Source: Lentisphaerota bacterium (GTDB taxonomy: Bacteria; Verrucomicrobiota; Lentisphaeria; Victivallales; Victivallaceae). From it: a stretch of 64,000 nt of DNA. A model generated the notes under the pieces. That model was not told the DNA's origin. It did no database searches and saw only the letters and a program-made list of their open reading frames with translations. Location: positions 19,966 through 83,965 of the forward strand of contig SUWD01000009.1 of NCBI GenBank assembly GCA_015061685.1, given 5' to 3'. Within the stretch, counting starts at the first letter, position 1. Every line of letters starts with the position of its first letter. This document shows, piece after piece, positions 7,913 through 17,137 of the stretch. Made by a program: the position numbers and the translations under genes.

Positions 7913-9978
7913 AAAAATCTCTCCCTCTCTTTCTCGCATCTGCTGTTGCCGCACCGGCTTTGATCGCCTGTGTACCTTATGAACAGCCCTCCTACATCTT
8001 TGATGATGCACCTTATTCCATCCGGCTGAATAAAGATGCTGCTCTCAAGCGATTCCTTATCATTGTCAAAGATCAGCTGCCGTCAGACTGCAAATTCAAC
8101 GAAGGAACTTCCACATTGGAAGCGGAAATCATCGACTTCACCAATGCCGTAAACCGTTATTTCCCGCAAAAAAGTGAAAAAGAGCGGAAACAGCTCATTG
8201 ATAATTTCACTCAATTCATCACCAGCTACCGCGGCGATGACGAAATTTGTGCGGAGATCAGCGACTACCCGGAAATGCCCGGTGAATTGGAGGAGTTTTA
8301 CCTTTTCCTTGCCGGCAGGGATATATTGATGAGAGAAGCTCCGGACACCATCCCTTTCCCGTGGGAAAAACTTCTCTCTCTGCCTCCGGAAAAGAGACAC
8401 TATCGCACCGTCTGGGTCCACTTCATGCTTGGAAATCACTTCAAAGATGACCTGCATAAACATTATGATAACTGCCGGGAAGCGGCAAAAAAAGGTTTTG
8501 CCGACACCGCAGGTCTGGCACTGCGTTCCTACATTCTGGAAGAACGTTACGGACAGAATATCGCCCGGGTCATCCGCCGTGCCGCAGAGGCAGAAGCCAA
8601 CAATAATTTTAACCTGACCCTGCTCAACAACATAAGCAGACAAAGGATCGACCAATTGGATGATGGGCAATACTTCGCCTTGATCAACGATCCGGTATGC
8701 CGGGAATTTCTGGCTCTGACCGATACCACTCCCCGTTTCCGCAGAATGGTGCGGAATATCAAATTCCGCAGTGCCGATATCTGTGCCTACTATGCCTGCG
8801 AAGCAGGGGATTTTGCAGAAGCCAAAGAATTTATCGCCATGCTGGAAAAACCGACTTTACTCTCGACCTATATCGAAGCAACTATCGCCCGTTACAATGG
8901 TAATATCCCGCTGGCGGTAAAAAAATTGCGGCAGTTTCTGGCACTTGCCGCCCAGATAAATCCCGCCGACACTCCGGAACTTTTGAAAAAAATGGATTGC
9001 GAAAGTGGGGTTTACGAGGGCGAAGATATCAGACAGGATGTTTACGGTATTCTGGGTTTGACCATGGTCATGCGGCGTGATTTCATGGAAGCTGCCAAGT
9101 TTTTCTACGATGCCGGACAGTTGAGCGATCTGGAACATGTAACCGAAAAATTCATGACTCTTGACGAACTGGTGAAATTCATTGACAGCATCGAAACAGA
9201 TGCCTATACCGAGATCCCTGAACGGGATGGAGTACCTGATTTTTACAGCAAACCGGCGATTGCCCGTAAACTCCGCTATCTTGCTGCCCGCCGGGCATTC
9301 CGGGAGGGAAAATATGATCTGGCAGATAAATATATGCCCAAAGAATTCCAGAAACTTATCTGGGATTATCAGAACTTCATCAAAACCGGAAACAATACTG
9401 CTCTTTCCGGCGATGAAAGAGCTTTGGCTCTCTACAATGCGGCAAAAATCCTCCGCCATAAAGGTATGGAATTATCCGGTACCGCCGGAAAACCGGACAA
9501 CTTCCCCGGCAATTTCGGACACCGCATGACCGAGTGTCAGGATTGCACTTACAACACTATGCTGGGGACTTGGACTTTGTGCCAAACACATCGTCTCATC
9601 AATAATACTGTTCCCGGATTCAATGCGATCAAAGACCACAATACCGTCCCGGCACATCAGCGTTTCCACTACCGCTATCTGGCGGCAGACTTGGCTCTGC
9701 GGGCAGGAACTCTTGCCGAAAATGAGGAATTGCGGGCATTGATCAATCTCTTTGGCGGTGAATGTCTTAAAATGCGTTCTCCGCAGGAGGCTGATATTTT
9801 TTACAAACGTCTGGTACTTGATTCACGCTCGACCCTGCTGGGCAAACTGGCGGATAAACAGCGTTGGTTCCCGGTCATCAAAGTACTGCAGGATGAAATC
9901 CAAAGTATCAGACCGGTTAATTCACTGGAGGATGTAAAAAATTTGATGCAGCAGGCTTTCCCGGCATGGAATCAATGA
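7909..9978 (+). CDS. large lipoprotein of unknown function, helical-repeat-like
   Basis: 689 residues. The N-terminus MKKSLPLFLASAVAAPALIAC has a lipobox (LIAC), so lipid anchoring at Cys21 is likely. The rest is mostly alpha-helical with paired helices that resemble tetratricopeptide-like repeats (for example about 285-345 CAYYACEAGDFAEAKEFIAMLEK and 355-415). A late segment (about 540-560) has TECQDCTYNTMLGT, two cysteines three residues apart. It overlaps the DUF3142 gene by 4 bases and stops one base before the convergent HAD gene ends. I do not recognise a specific function; it may scaffold the DUF3142 partner at the membrane. Confidence 0.7.
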   Translation: MKKSLPLFLASAVAAPALIACVPYEQPSYIFDDAPYSIRLNKDAALKRFLIIVKDQLPSDCKFNEGTSTLEAEIIDFTNAVNRYFPQKSEKERKQLIDNFTQFITSYRGDDEICAEISDYPEMPGELEEFYLFLAGRDILMREAPDTIPFPWEKLLSLPPEKRHYRTVWVHFMLGNHFKDDLHKHYDNCREAAKKGFADTAGLALRSYILEERYGQNIARVIRRAAEAEANNNFNLTLLNNISRQRIDQLDDGQYFALINDPVCREFLALTDTTPRFRRMVRNIKFRSADICAYYACEAGDFAEAKEFIAMLEKPTLLSTYIEATIARYNGNIPLAVKKLRQFLALAAQINPADTPELLKKMDCESGVYEGEDIRQDVYGILGLTMVMRRDFMEAAKFFYDAGQLSDLEHVTEKFMTLDELVKFIDSIETDAYTEIPERDGVPDFYSKPAIARKLRYLAARRAFREGKYDLADKYMPKEFQKLIWDYQNFIKTGNNTALSGDERALALYNAAKILRHKGMELSGTAGKPDNFPGNFGHRMTECQDCTYNTMLGTWTLCQTHRLINNTVPGFNAIKDHNTVPAHQRFHYRYLAADLALRAGTLAENEELRALINLFGGECLKMRSPQEADIFYKRLVLDSRSTLLGKLADKQRWFPVIKVLQDEIQSIRPVNSLEDVKNLMQQAFPAWNQ

Positions 9979-9979
9979 T

Positions 9980-10966
9980 TCAGGGGATAAAACTCATAAA
10001 TCCGGACAATCCGGCAGCATAATGGGGAACGATCAAATTCGTTCCCAGCTGCCGGTGGATCTCTTTTGCCCTCAAAGCATCCTCATCCAGACGGCTGATA
10101 CAAACCGCCCCCATCTCCACTCCGGCGGCAATTTCACTGCGTCCGTCACCAATGACCAGAATATTTGCCGGATCGATCTTCTCCGTCCGGCAGATATTAC
10201 GCATGATTTCAGCTTTGGGGAGCTTTTTCTGCCACGTCGAACCGATAAGTTTTTCAACGATCCCGCCGTCAGCAGGCTGTAAATGCAAAGCAGTGATCTC
10301 CTCGACCATCGTACCGGCAGCACGACCGGAGTCATCATATTCCACGACGGCACCGGTAACAAAGTAATTTTTCACCCCGCAACGGTGAAGAAATTGCAGA
10401 AATTCCAAACTCCCCTTCACCCGCCATTTGTCAGGATGCTTCTTTGCATCTGCCAGATTGCGGTCCCGGCCCATTGCCAGAAGCAGAATTTCATACGCTT
10501 TGAAAAGTTTTGAAGAGTCTTTCTGCAATCGCTCCCGGAATATTTCCGTTTCCGGATATGAGGAAAAATCCTCCTCTCCAAGCCAGATTTTCCGGATTAT
10601 CTCCCGGTTGACCTCCGCTGAGGTGCCGCAAATATCATATTTGCCAACTTCTCCGGCACAACGCAATGCCCACTCCATCTGGGTAAGTGCCGACAATCCG
10701 GCAGATTCAATGGCAAAACGCCGCCCCTCCGGAAATTCATCCGGATTTTTCCGGGCGATAACAGCCGCAATATCCGCCGGAGAACCGGCATCAGGCATTC
10801 CGTAACGGGCAACAAATCCGGTAACAAGAGCCATTACCGGCACCCACTGCCTTATCAGCGAGTGAGTACCGTCTATATCGTGAAAAGCATGAGTGATCTT
10901 CCGTGAGGAAAATAAAGAATTGATCTCTATTTCAGGTGGAATTTTTCCTGCATCGATCCACAGCAT
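9980..10966 (-). CDS. HAD-superfamily hydrolase
   Basis: 328 residues. Motif I is FHDIDGTHS (nucleophile and acid/base aspartates near residue 33), motif II FVTGAV, a lysine in WQKKLPKAEIM, and motif IV ILVIGDGRSEIAAGVEMG. The long cap insert between motifs I and II is helical. It is the last gene of the GH127-GH130 operon, 4 bases after the GH130 stop. In that setting a sugar-phosphate phosphatase acting on products of the phosphorylase is reasonable, but the substrate is inferred only from context. Confidence 0.85.
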   Translation of the reverse strand: MLWIDAGKIPPEIEINSLFSSRKITHAFHDIDGTHSLIRQWVPVMALVTGFVARYGMPDAGSPADIAAVIARKNPDEFPEGRRFAIESAGLSALTQMEWALRCAGEVGKYDICGTSAEVNREIIRKIWLGEEDFSSYPETEIFRERLQKDSSKLFKAYEILLLAMGRDRNLADAKKHPDKWRVKGSLEFLQFLHRCGVKNYFVTGAVVEYDDSGRAAGTMVEEITALHLQPADGGIVEKLIGSTWQKKLPKAEIMRNICRTEKIDPANILVIGDGRSEIAAGVEMGAVCISRLDEDALRAKEIHRQLGTNLIVPHYAAGLSGFMSFIP

Positions 10967-10970
10967 AGAT

Positions 10971-12056
10971 TCACTTGATCCAATCTTTATAGCGGAAAGG
11001 TATGGTTGCTCTCTGTGCCATTCTCTCTGCCGGGGTGATGAATTCCCACAATTCTTTCAAAGAAACAGCAGCCAAACAGGTATTGGTATCTCCGCCGCCG
11101 TAGTAGATCCGCAGCGTATCTCCATCATTTTCCACGACCGCTCCGCAGGGGAAAACGGTATCCTGCACCCAGAAATTACCATCTTTACCGGTTTCGTAGG
11201 GCATTTCAGCGACCAGCAGCGGCTCTTTGGTTATGCCGATAAGTTTTGTCGGATCATCAGGGGCAAAAAGAGCGGCACCTGCCATATAGCGTTTGTTCCA
11301 TCCCCTGCCCTCGGATTCTTCAAGAGATGCAGCAACACCGTCCACGGCGTGAAAGATCAACAGCCAGCCCCGGTCAGTTTTCACCGGCGGTGCCCCGGCT
11401 CCGATTTTCACACTGGCAAAAGGTACATCTTCACAGCCGAGCAGAAGTTCCTGATCTCCCCAGTAACGCAAATCAGGAGAGAATGAATACCAGATGTGAA
11501 ACGGTACTCCCCACTGATTTGAGGGACGTTCCAAACGCATATACATACCGTTGATCTTCTCCGGATAAAGCACCATATTACGCTGCTGCGGAATACCGAT
11601 CCACACCGCATCAAAATCGGTGCCTTTGCCCCGCCATTTGGCGATACCGGGCCGCTCGGAATGCTGATTTTCAAAGCAGAATGTCAAATACAATTCCCCC
11701 TCAAGCACCGTAAGTCTCGCATCACACACCCACGGCAGAATTTCGCCTTTATAGTGAACCTTTACATATTCCGGCTCAATGGTGAAATTGATTCCGTCAT
11801 CGCTCCACCCCAGACCGGTATTGATGGATTCAAAATTGGACTCCTTTTCCACTTCATCGCTTTTATCGGCACAATCTACCCGGGGAGCGATACAATATCT
11901 GCCGTTGAAAAAAGTTACTCCGGCATTATAAACCAGATCGGCATAATAAGGGACATCTTTCGCCGTCAGCAAAGGATTACCTTTATAACGGTGTACGATC
12001 TCTGCAGTATGGTGTTCGCCGGTCATTTTATCCCGGCGGAAAGGATTGACGATCAT
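10971..12056 (-). CDS. GH130-family glycoside phosphorylase/hydrolase
   Basis: 361 residues, no signal peptide, with AAGGAG 7 bases before the start. Recognisable GH130 landmarks in order: YKGNPLLTAKDVPY, VYNAGVTFFNGRYCIAPRVD, CDARLTVLEGELYLTF (the Asp corresponds to the family's catalytic acid), GAGAPPVKTDRGWLLIFH, FVQDTVFPCGAVVENDGDTLRIYYGGGDTNT. GH130 enzymes phosphorolyse or hydrolyse beta-mannosidic linkages in the cytoplasm. Together with GH127 (beta-L-arabinofuranosidase) and a HAD phosphatase, this suggests breakdown of a mixed oligosaccharide, but the linkage cannot be read from sequence. Confidence 0.88.
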   Translation of the reverse strand: MIVNPFRRDKMTGEHHTAEIVHRYKGNPLLTAKDVPYYADLVYNAGVTFFNGRYCIAPRVDCADKSDEVEKESNFESINTGLGWSDDGINFTIEPEYVKVHYKGEILPWVCDARLTVLEGELYLTFCFENQHSERPGIAKWRGKGTDFDAVWIGIPQQRNMVLYPEKINGMYMRLERPSNQWGVPFHIWYSFSPDLRYWGDQELLLGCEDVPFASVKIGAGAPPVKTDRGWLLIFHAVDGVAASLEESEGRGWNKRYMAGAALFAPDDPTKLIGITKEPLLVAEMPYETGKDGNFWVQDTVFPCGAVVENDGDTLRIYYGGGDTNTCLAAVSLKELWEFITPAERMAQRATIPFRYKDWIK

Positions 12057-12072
12057 GACAAACTCCTTGCTG

Positions 12073-13218
12073 TTATTTTATAGTGATGACCGGTTCGGGC
12101 AGATCGAAATCACCTTTTCCGGGGATATTTCCGGAAACCCGGTATTTTCCGGCAGGGATTCCAGCCAAAGACCAGCTTATATTACGAAGTTTCCCCGGAG
12201 TCAACGGGGGAATAGAGACGGTTTTTTCATACTTTCTGCCGTCGGCTTCCGAAGTTAAAACCAGTTTCACACTGCCCGGATCACAGGATGTTGACGGAGC
12301 AAGCACCACGCCTAAAATCCACGGGGTAACGCTTCTTGTGACGTAACAGTGCATGGCAATATCACCGCAAATCTCCTTGAGGTCATGGAAATTTGGAAAT
12401 ACCGCAATATCAAACGTGTATTCCCGGCAATCCCCCGGAGCCATTTTCTGCGGTTCAAGCATGAATGCCATCCACCAGTACCAGCGGCTGTTGTAACCGC
12501 TGCTCAAGGTGTAGAATTTCCCCTCTTTCCCCATATCTTCCGGATCGGGGATCAGAGCGAAAGAGAGTTTTTGCGGTGGGATAGCCACTGCAAGGAAGTT
12601 GTCTGACGGCACCACGGTACGCTGCTGCCACCGCACCAGACGGTCATATTTGCCATTGGCATCCGGCATACGCACCAGAGGGATGAATAATCCGCGTCTT
12701 TTCGGCAAAGGATCACCGCCATTGAGGAAAAAATCCCACCGGGGCGTAACGGTAAAAGCCCCCCGGTCATGCCATTGGATTTTGCTTGTCACGGTGATTT
12801 TGCTGTCGGTCAGAGTGATTTTCCGGGTCAATGTCACCGGTTCTCCGCCATAATTTTTGGCACTGAAAATCACGGTACGCCCGTCCGGCTGCTCCATTTG
12901 CATGGCATTCTCTCTTGCCCGCAGATCCCGATAGGTAAAATTGTCACAGCTGCCGAAGTTATTTCCCTTGCTTCTGCTGACCAGAGAACCGAAATCATTT
13001 TTCACCGTATGCCGGGGAAAAAGTATCTCATAATTTGACGGCAGCACCCGGATCTGATTGATTCTGCCCATGGAATCCGGCAGCAGATCGACAGAAAGAA
13101 ACTCATTCTGCAAAGTTACTTTTCTGTACTCCACGACCTTTTCGGTGGATGCCGGAGCTGCCTGCACAAAATTCAGGCACAACACACCAAACATCGAAAT
13201 CGCAGCAAACTTTTTCAT
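12073..13218 (-). CDS. secreted beta-sandwich-like protein, paralogue of 15988-17115
   Basis: 381 residues with a signal peptide (MKKFAAISMFGVLCLNFVQA). The mature part starts EYRKVTLQNEFLSVDLLPDSMGRINQIRV, which aligns without gaps to the protein at 15988-17115. The run of beta strands (VTLTRKITLTDSKITVTSKI, FTVTPRWDFFLN) resembles the galactose-mutarotase-like supersandwich found in many carbohydrate-active enzymes. The start overlaps the stop of the 922-residue gene (ATGA) and has a GGAG site. I do not recognise a specific activity. Envelope or extracellular glycan binding is likely. Confidence 0.7.
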   Translation of the reverse strand: MKKFAAISMFGVLCLNFVQAAPASTEKVVEYRKVTLQNEFLSVDLLPDSMGRINQIRVLPSNYEILFPRHTVKNDFGSLVSRSKGNNFGSCDNFTYRDLRARENAMQMEQPDGRTVIFSAKNYGGEPVTLTRKITLTDSKITVTSKIQWHDRGAFTVTPRWDFFLNGGDPLPKRRGLFIPLVRMPDANGKYDRLVRWQQRTVVPSDNFLAVAIPPQKLSFALIPDPEDMGKEGKFYTLSSGYNSRWYWWMAFMLEPQKMAPGDCREYTFDIAVFPNFHDLKEICGDIAMHCYVTRSVTPWILGVVLAPSTSCDPGSVKLVLTSEADGRKYEKTVSIPPLTPGKLRNISWSLAGIPAGKYRVSGNIPGKGDFDLPEPVITIK

Positions 13219-15983
13219 TTGGCACTCCTTTCACTTTCAAAACAACGTACCAATGGCAAACGATCCTGATTTAGATCGAAGTATTTCAACATATCCGGGT
13301 GCAGACAATCCCACGCTCTGGGTTCAAAGGGGAAGATGTATTCAAATCTCTGATCCAGAATATAACTGAATTTCCGCACAAGAGAATCGGCACTTGCCGC
13401 ATCCGGAGCAGTGATCTGCCAGCAATCTTTCAGCAAAGATACTCCGGCTTTATCCGCACTTCGTCCGACGGAAATCACCATGCCCGGTTTGTTCATATCT
13501 CCATTTCCCTTTACCACGGCAATATCCGCACTGTCAAGCACCTTATGCTTGACCAGAAAATCGAATACACCTTTCAGCCGGGTTGCCTGACGCAGCTCAT
13601 TTTCATTGGCATCCTGCGGCAGACGGATCTCAAAAACCGCCTTGTTGCCCTCTTTGACAAAGGGAAAAGAGTACAGATCTTTTCTGCTGAAGGCAAATTT
13701 TTCCGAAACGTATTCCAGAACGATCAGGGAATTTTCCCCGATGACAAGTTCTGCCGGATCAGCATTTTGACCGTCAACTTTGACTGAATTTAATTTAAAT
13801 CCTTCGATTCTGCGAGGCTGAAGTGCCGTGGTAAATTCCGGATTGCCGGTAAATTGCAGACGGTAAATTACCCGGTCGATATCCTTTTGAGAAGAAACGT
13901 TGACCGTAATTTTCTCCTGCGGCAAAGAAGTTATACCGCAGACACTCTCATAGAGGATCGGGATTCTGGATGTCAATTCGACTTTGAATCCGGTTTTGCC
14001 TTTTTCTGCGGAATTGAGCGTCTCCGCCTTGTCCCGCATCATCCTCACCCACAGATAATCGGCATCCCCCAGGATCTTATTGCCGACTTCCGCCTGACAA
14101 ACCACGCTTTCTTCATAGGGATTGCCCATGAAAAGCACACTGTTCTCCTTTGTCCCGTAACGTGAAGAGTAGAACATTTTATCAGTATCGACTTTCACCG
14201 GAGCTTGAGCCTGCCAGCCCAGTTTACGGACTTTGAGCAATTCCGGCATGATATACTGCTCCAATGAACAACCGTTGGCAGTGTTGTAGGTGCCGGTCAA
14301 ACCATACTGGAAATAATTGAAGATCAAATGGACGGAAAGCTTCTCAACTTCAGAAAGAAACTCTTTTTTCGTCATATTCCGCCAATCCGGCAGATAATCA
14401 AAGAGAAAGCGGTTGAATCCGTACCCTCTGGTCTGCATCGGAATTTGTCCGGCATTATAACGCACCACCGGCATGACACTGCGGAAAGAATCCTCGAAAA
14501 TACCGTATTCCAGCATCGTGGTATCACCTCTGCCGGTAATACCGTTGAGCCAGACAAATGCTCCGGGCAATTCCTCGTGAACAAAGTCGGTCATCTTGAT
14601 CACCGCCACGGTCTGATCGACAAAAACACCCTTTTCATCCCATGCCCTGCCCGGCATATCCGGATCTTGAGCCGCAGGCCCGCGGTAACATGCTCCCGGA
14701 GCGGCACAGTCAAAAGCAAATCCGGGCATACCCAATTCATCATAAACCTTTTTCATATCCTCCCGGAACTTTTTCCCGAAACTTGTCCGGTAGGAGAAAA
14801 CTCTCACATGCTGATCCCACGGCGTACACCATGGACTTAAATATTTCTGCACCTTGTCCGTATCATCCACGATCGCATCACTGTACCGGGCAACGGCAAG
14901 CTGATCTTCACACCAAACTCCGGCGGCACTGTTGTAGAAGGAGTAGCCGAAGTCTCCGGCATACTTCTGAAACACCTCCCGGCGTTGACGGTGGAAAGTC
15001 TCATTTGACAAATTGCGGTAATCAAAAATTTTTCCGGCGATCCGGGTATTGTACCACCATTTGAAAGGACGGTAAGGTTTGTAATCCCACAAATCCGCTT
15101 CACCATAAATATCCCCTGCCCGCTTGAATGGCACAAATGCCCAGGTCAGCGTGGCATGATAACGGCGTTCCAGCTCATAATCCGGGACTTCATTCCAGCT
15201 CTGCAAATACTGTTCCGTACCCCAGATGTAGGGGTTATCCCATGAAACTACCGGGGAAAACAGCTCCGGGAAAGAGTCAAACATCCGCTGGATCATCGCC
15301 TCTTCTCTGCCGTAAGCAGTCGCTGTCAAACCGGCAACCATCCGGAAATTGACCGTCCTGCCCGGAGCGACGGCGTGCCGCTGATTAAAAATGAAACGGA
15401 GGCGGTTTTTCCCTGCCTTTTCCAGAACAGCTGCATGGTAACTTACCAGATCGTGCGGAACGATTCCGGCAAAAACGGTAAAATCATTTCCGATCACTCC
15501 TGCCGCGGGGAAAACCTGCGTCACTCCGGCAAGTTTCTGGGATGGACGGCCTTTCAACCCCTCCCGCCGGATGGGCAGCTTATCGGACGGCAAAGTTTCA
15601 TAACCGTTGAAAAAACAATTCTCTCCGGCTGCCGGAAAAAGGAATACCAGCTCCGGCTGCAAGAACAATTCCCCACCGCTTTTATTGGTGATCGCCCCGT
15701 TGAAAAGCAGGATCTTTCCTTTTATCTCCGGACGTAAAGTTACGGTGTAACCTTTGGCGGCAAGGGTGATCGAACCATCTTTCACACTGCCGGCAATACG
15801 GTCAAATTTTTTGCTTTTGCCGTTATAGATCCGGAAAGCACCGGGAACTGTAATGCCGGATTTACCGGGAATCGTGAGCGTAACATGAGGAGCAGAGGAG
15901 TTTAATTTCCACTCAAACTCCGGCTGAGCCGCTGCGGCAAAGCAGAAAATTGTCAAAAAAATTGTCAGGTACAGATTTTTCAT
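13215..15983 (-). CDS. 922-residue secreted putative glycoside hydrolase
   Basis: Starts at MKNLYLTIFLTIFCFAAAA (signal peptide) with AGGAG upstream; the longer frame to 16133 is an overlap artefact. About 20-260 is beta-rich. About 270-620 looks like a hydrolase barrel with strands such as FAFDCAAPGACYRG and FVWLNGITGRGDTTMLEYG, where D and E residues at strand ends could be catalytic. A segment near 830-900 (MVISVGRSADKAGVSLLKDCW ... FSYILDQRFEYIFP) resembles the N-terminal domain attached to alpha-glucuronidase-like enzymes. It is flanked by two paralogous secreted proteins in the same operon. Exact family not recognised. Confidence 0.7.
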   Translation of the reverse strand: MKNLYLTIFLTIFCFAAAAQPEFEWKLNSSAPHVTLTIPGKSGITVPGAFRIYNGKSKKFDRIAGSVKDGSITLAAKGYTVTLRPEIKGKILLFNGAITNKSGGELFLQPELVFLFPAAGENCFFNGYETLPSDKLPIRREGLKGRPSQKLAGVTQVFPAAGVIGNDFTVFAGIVPHDLVSYHAAVLEKAGKNRLRFIFNQRHAVAPGRTVNFRMVAGLTATAYGREEAMIQRMFDSFPELFSPVVSWDNPYIWGTEQYLQSWNEVPDYELERRYHATLTWAFVPFKRAGDIYGEADLWDYKPYRPFKWWYNTRIAGKIFDYRNLSNETFHRQRREVFQKYAGDFGYSFYNSAAGVWCEDQLAVARYSDAIVDDTDKVQKYLSPWCTPWDQHVRVFSYRTSFGKKFREDMKKVYDELGMPGFAFDCAAPGACYRGPAAQDPDMPGRAWDEKGVFVDQTVAVIKMTDFVHEELPGAFVWLNGITGRGDTTMLEYGIFEDSFRSVMPVVRYNAGQIPMQTRGYGFNRFLFDYLPDWRNMTKKEFLSEVEKLSVHLIFNYFQYGLTGTYNTANGCSLEQYIMPELLKVRKLGWQAQAPVKVDTDKMFYSSRYGTKENSVLFMGNPYEESVVCQAEVGNKILGDADYLWVRMMRDKAETLNSAEKGKTGFKVELTSRIPILYESVCGITSLPQEKITVNVSSQKDIDRVIYRLQFTGNPEFTTALQPRRIEGFKLNSVKVDGQNADPAELVIGENSLIVLEYVSEKFAFSRKDLYSFPFVKEGNKAVFEIRLPQDANENELRQATRLKGVFDFLVKHKVLDSADIAVVKGNGDMNKPGMVISVGRSADKAGVSLLKDCWQITAPDAASADSLVRKFSYILDQRFEYIFPFEPRAWDCLHPDMLKYFDLNQDRLPLVRCFESERSAK

Positions 15984-15987
15984 AAAC

Positions 15988-17115
15988 TTATTTCTCCTGT
16001 TTGACTTCCGGTAAAACAAATTCACAGCCGGAGGCGATTTTGCCGCTGATCCGGCGGATCTTTCCGCAATCCGGGGTGATCGTAAAATCATAAGCCTGTC
16101 CGGGGTGCAATTCCGGGAAATCCAGCTCCACAACTTTCTCCGCTTTTTCTCCGCAGATTTTCACCATTCCCTTCCCGGCGGTGATCTTCCGTGCCGGAGC
16201 AAAGGTCAACTGCAATTCATCCCCGGATAATGTATAATCAACTGCCGTTGTCCCGGCAATATCCTGCACTTTTTCCAAACCGCAAAAAACTGCAAAGGTA
16301 CATTTGAATTTACGGACAGCTCCGGAGGCAAGAGTTTTTCCATTGAAAATAACCTCCATTGAGCGGTAGGAAGTATCTCCCTCTTTACCGTGCCAGCTGT
16401 AAAAAGCTCCGTCCGGAAAAATTTCTTCAGGAGGGATGATTACTGCCAGAATCAGCTTTTCTCCCGGATAAGCGGTTGCGACCCAGTTGTCACCGGGATA
16501 AAGCAGTCCGGAGGGATTTTCTGCGATACAATCATCGGCAAAGAATTTCACATTGCCGGGTGTATGGGATTTTTTATTGCCTTTCACCGGTACGAGCAAT
16601 TTGGTATTTCCGGCATTATCCGGCACCAAAGAGTACCACGGAGCAAGATAAAAAGACTTTTTCTCATCCCGGTTAACAACTTCCGCATCAAAGGTAAAGA
16701 GCGTTTCGTCATCCGGCAGACATACCGTGCGGCACACATCAATGGACAATCCGCCGTACCAGCGGTTTTCAAAAGTTATTTTACGGCTGTCCGGACGGCT
16801 GACCAGGCTTTTGCCATCCCGTTTGGCAACATAATTTTTCCAGAAATTCTCGCCGCACCCGAAAGAGTTATTGTTAAAAAACTCATAGAGCGGATCAACA
16901 CTGACTTTGGTCAATCTCCGTCCGATAAGCAGTTTTTTACCGGTCGCACTCAGTGTGATCTGATCCAGGCGTCCCAACGAATCCGGCAAAAATTCCAATA
17001 CCATAAACCGGTTTTTCAGAACTTCCCGGCGATATTCCGCCGGTTTTTCAATAATTGCGGCGGCACTTGCCGCCGCAATCACCAGCGAAAAAAGGATAAT
17101 TATCCCCCGTTTCAT
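15988..17115 (-). CDS. secreted beta-sandwich-like protein, paralogue of 12073-13218
   Basis: 375 residues; signal peptide MKRGIIILFSLVIAAASAAA. The mature start EYRREVLKNRFMVLEFLPDSLGRLDQITL matches the paralogue in the same operon. Further strands (FENRWYGGLSIDVCRTVCL, TLFTFDAEVVNRDEKKSFYL) suggest a mutarotase-like fold. It follows the pseudopilin gene after 22 bases and precedes the 922-residue hydrolase by 4 bases. Function unknown; perhaps substrate binding for the large neighbour. Confidence 0.7.
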   Translation of the reverse strand: MKRGIIILFSLVIAAASAAAIIEKPAEYRREVLKNRFMVLEFLPDSLGRLDQITLSATGKKLLIGRRLTKVSVDPLYEFFNNNSFGCGENFWKNYVAKRDGKSLVSRPDSRKITFENRWYGGLSIDVCRTVCLPDDETLFTFDAEVVNRDEKKSFYLAPWYSLVPDNAGNTKLLVPVKGNKKSHTPGNVKFFADDCIAENPSGLLYPGDNWVATAYPGEKLILAVIIPPEEIFPDGAFYSWHGKEGDTSYRSMEVIFNGKTLASGAVRKFKCTFAVFCGLEKVQDIAGTTAVDYTLSGDELQLTFAPARKITAGKGMVKICGEKAEKVVELDFPELHPGQAYDFTITPDCGKIRRISGKIASGCEFVLPEVKQEK

Positions 17116-17137
17116 GATTTTCTCACATCACAATAAA

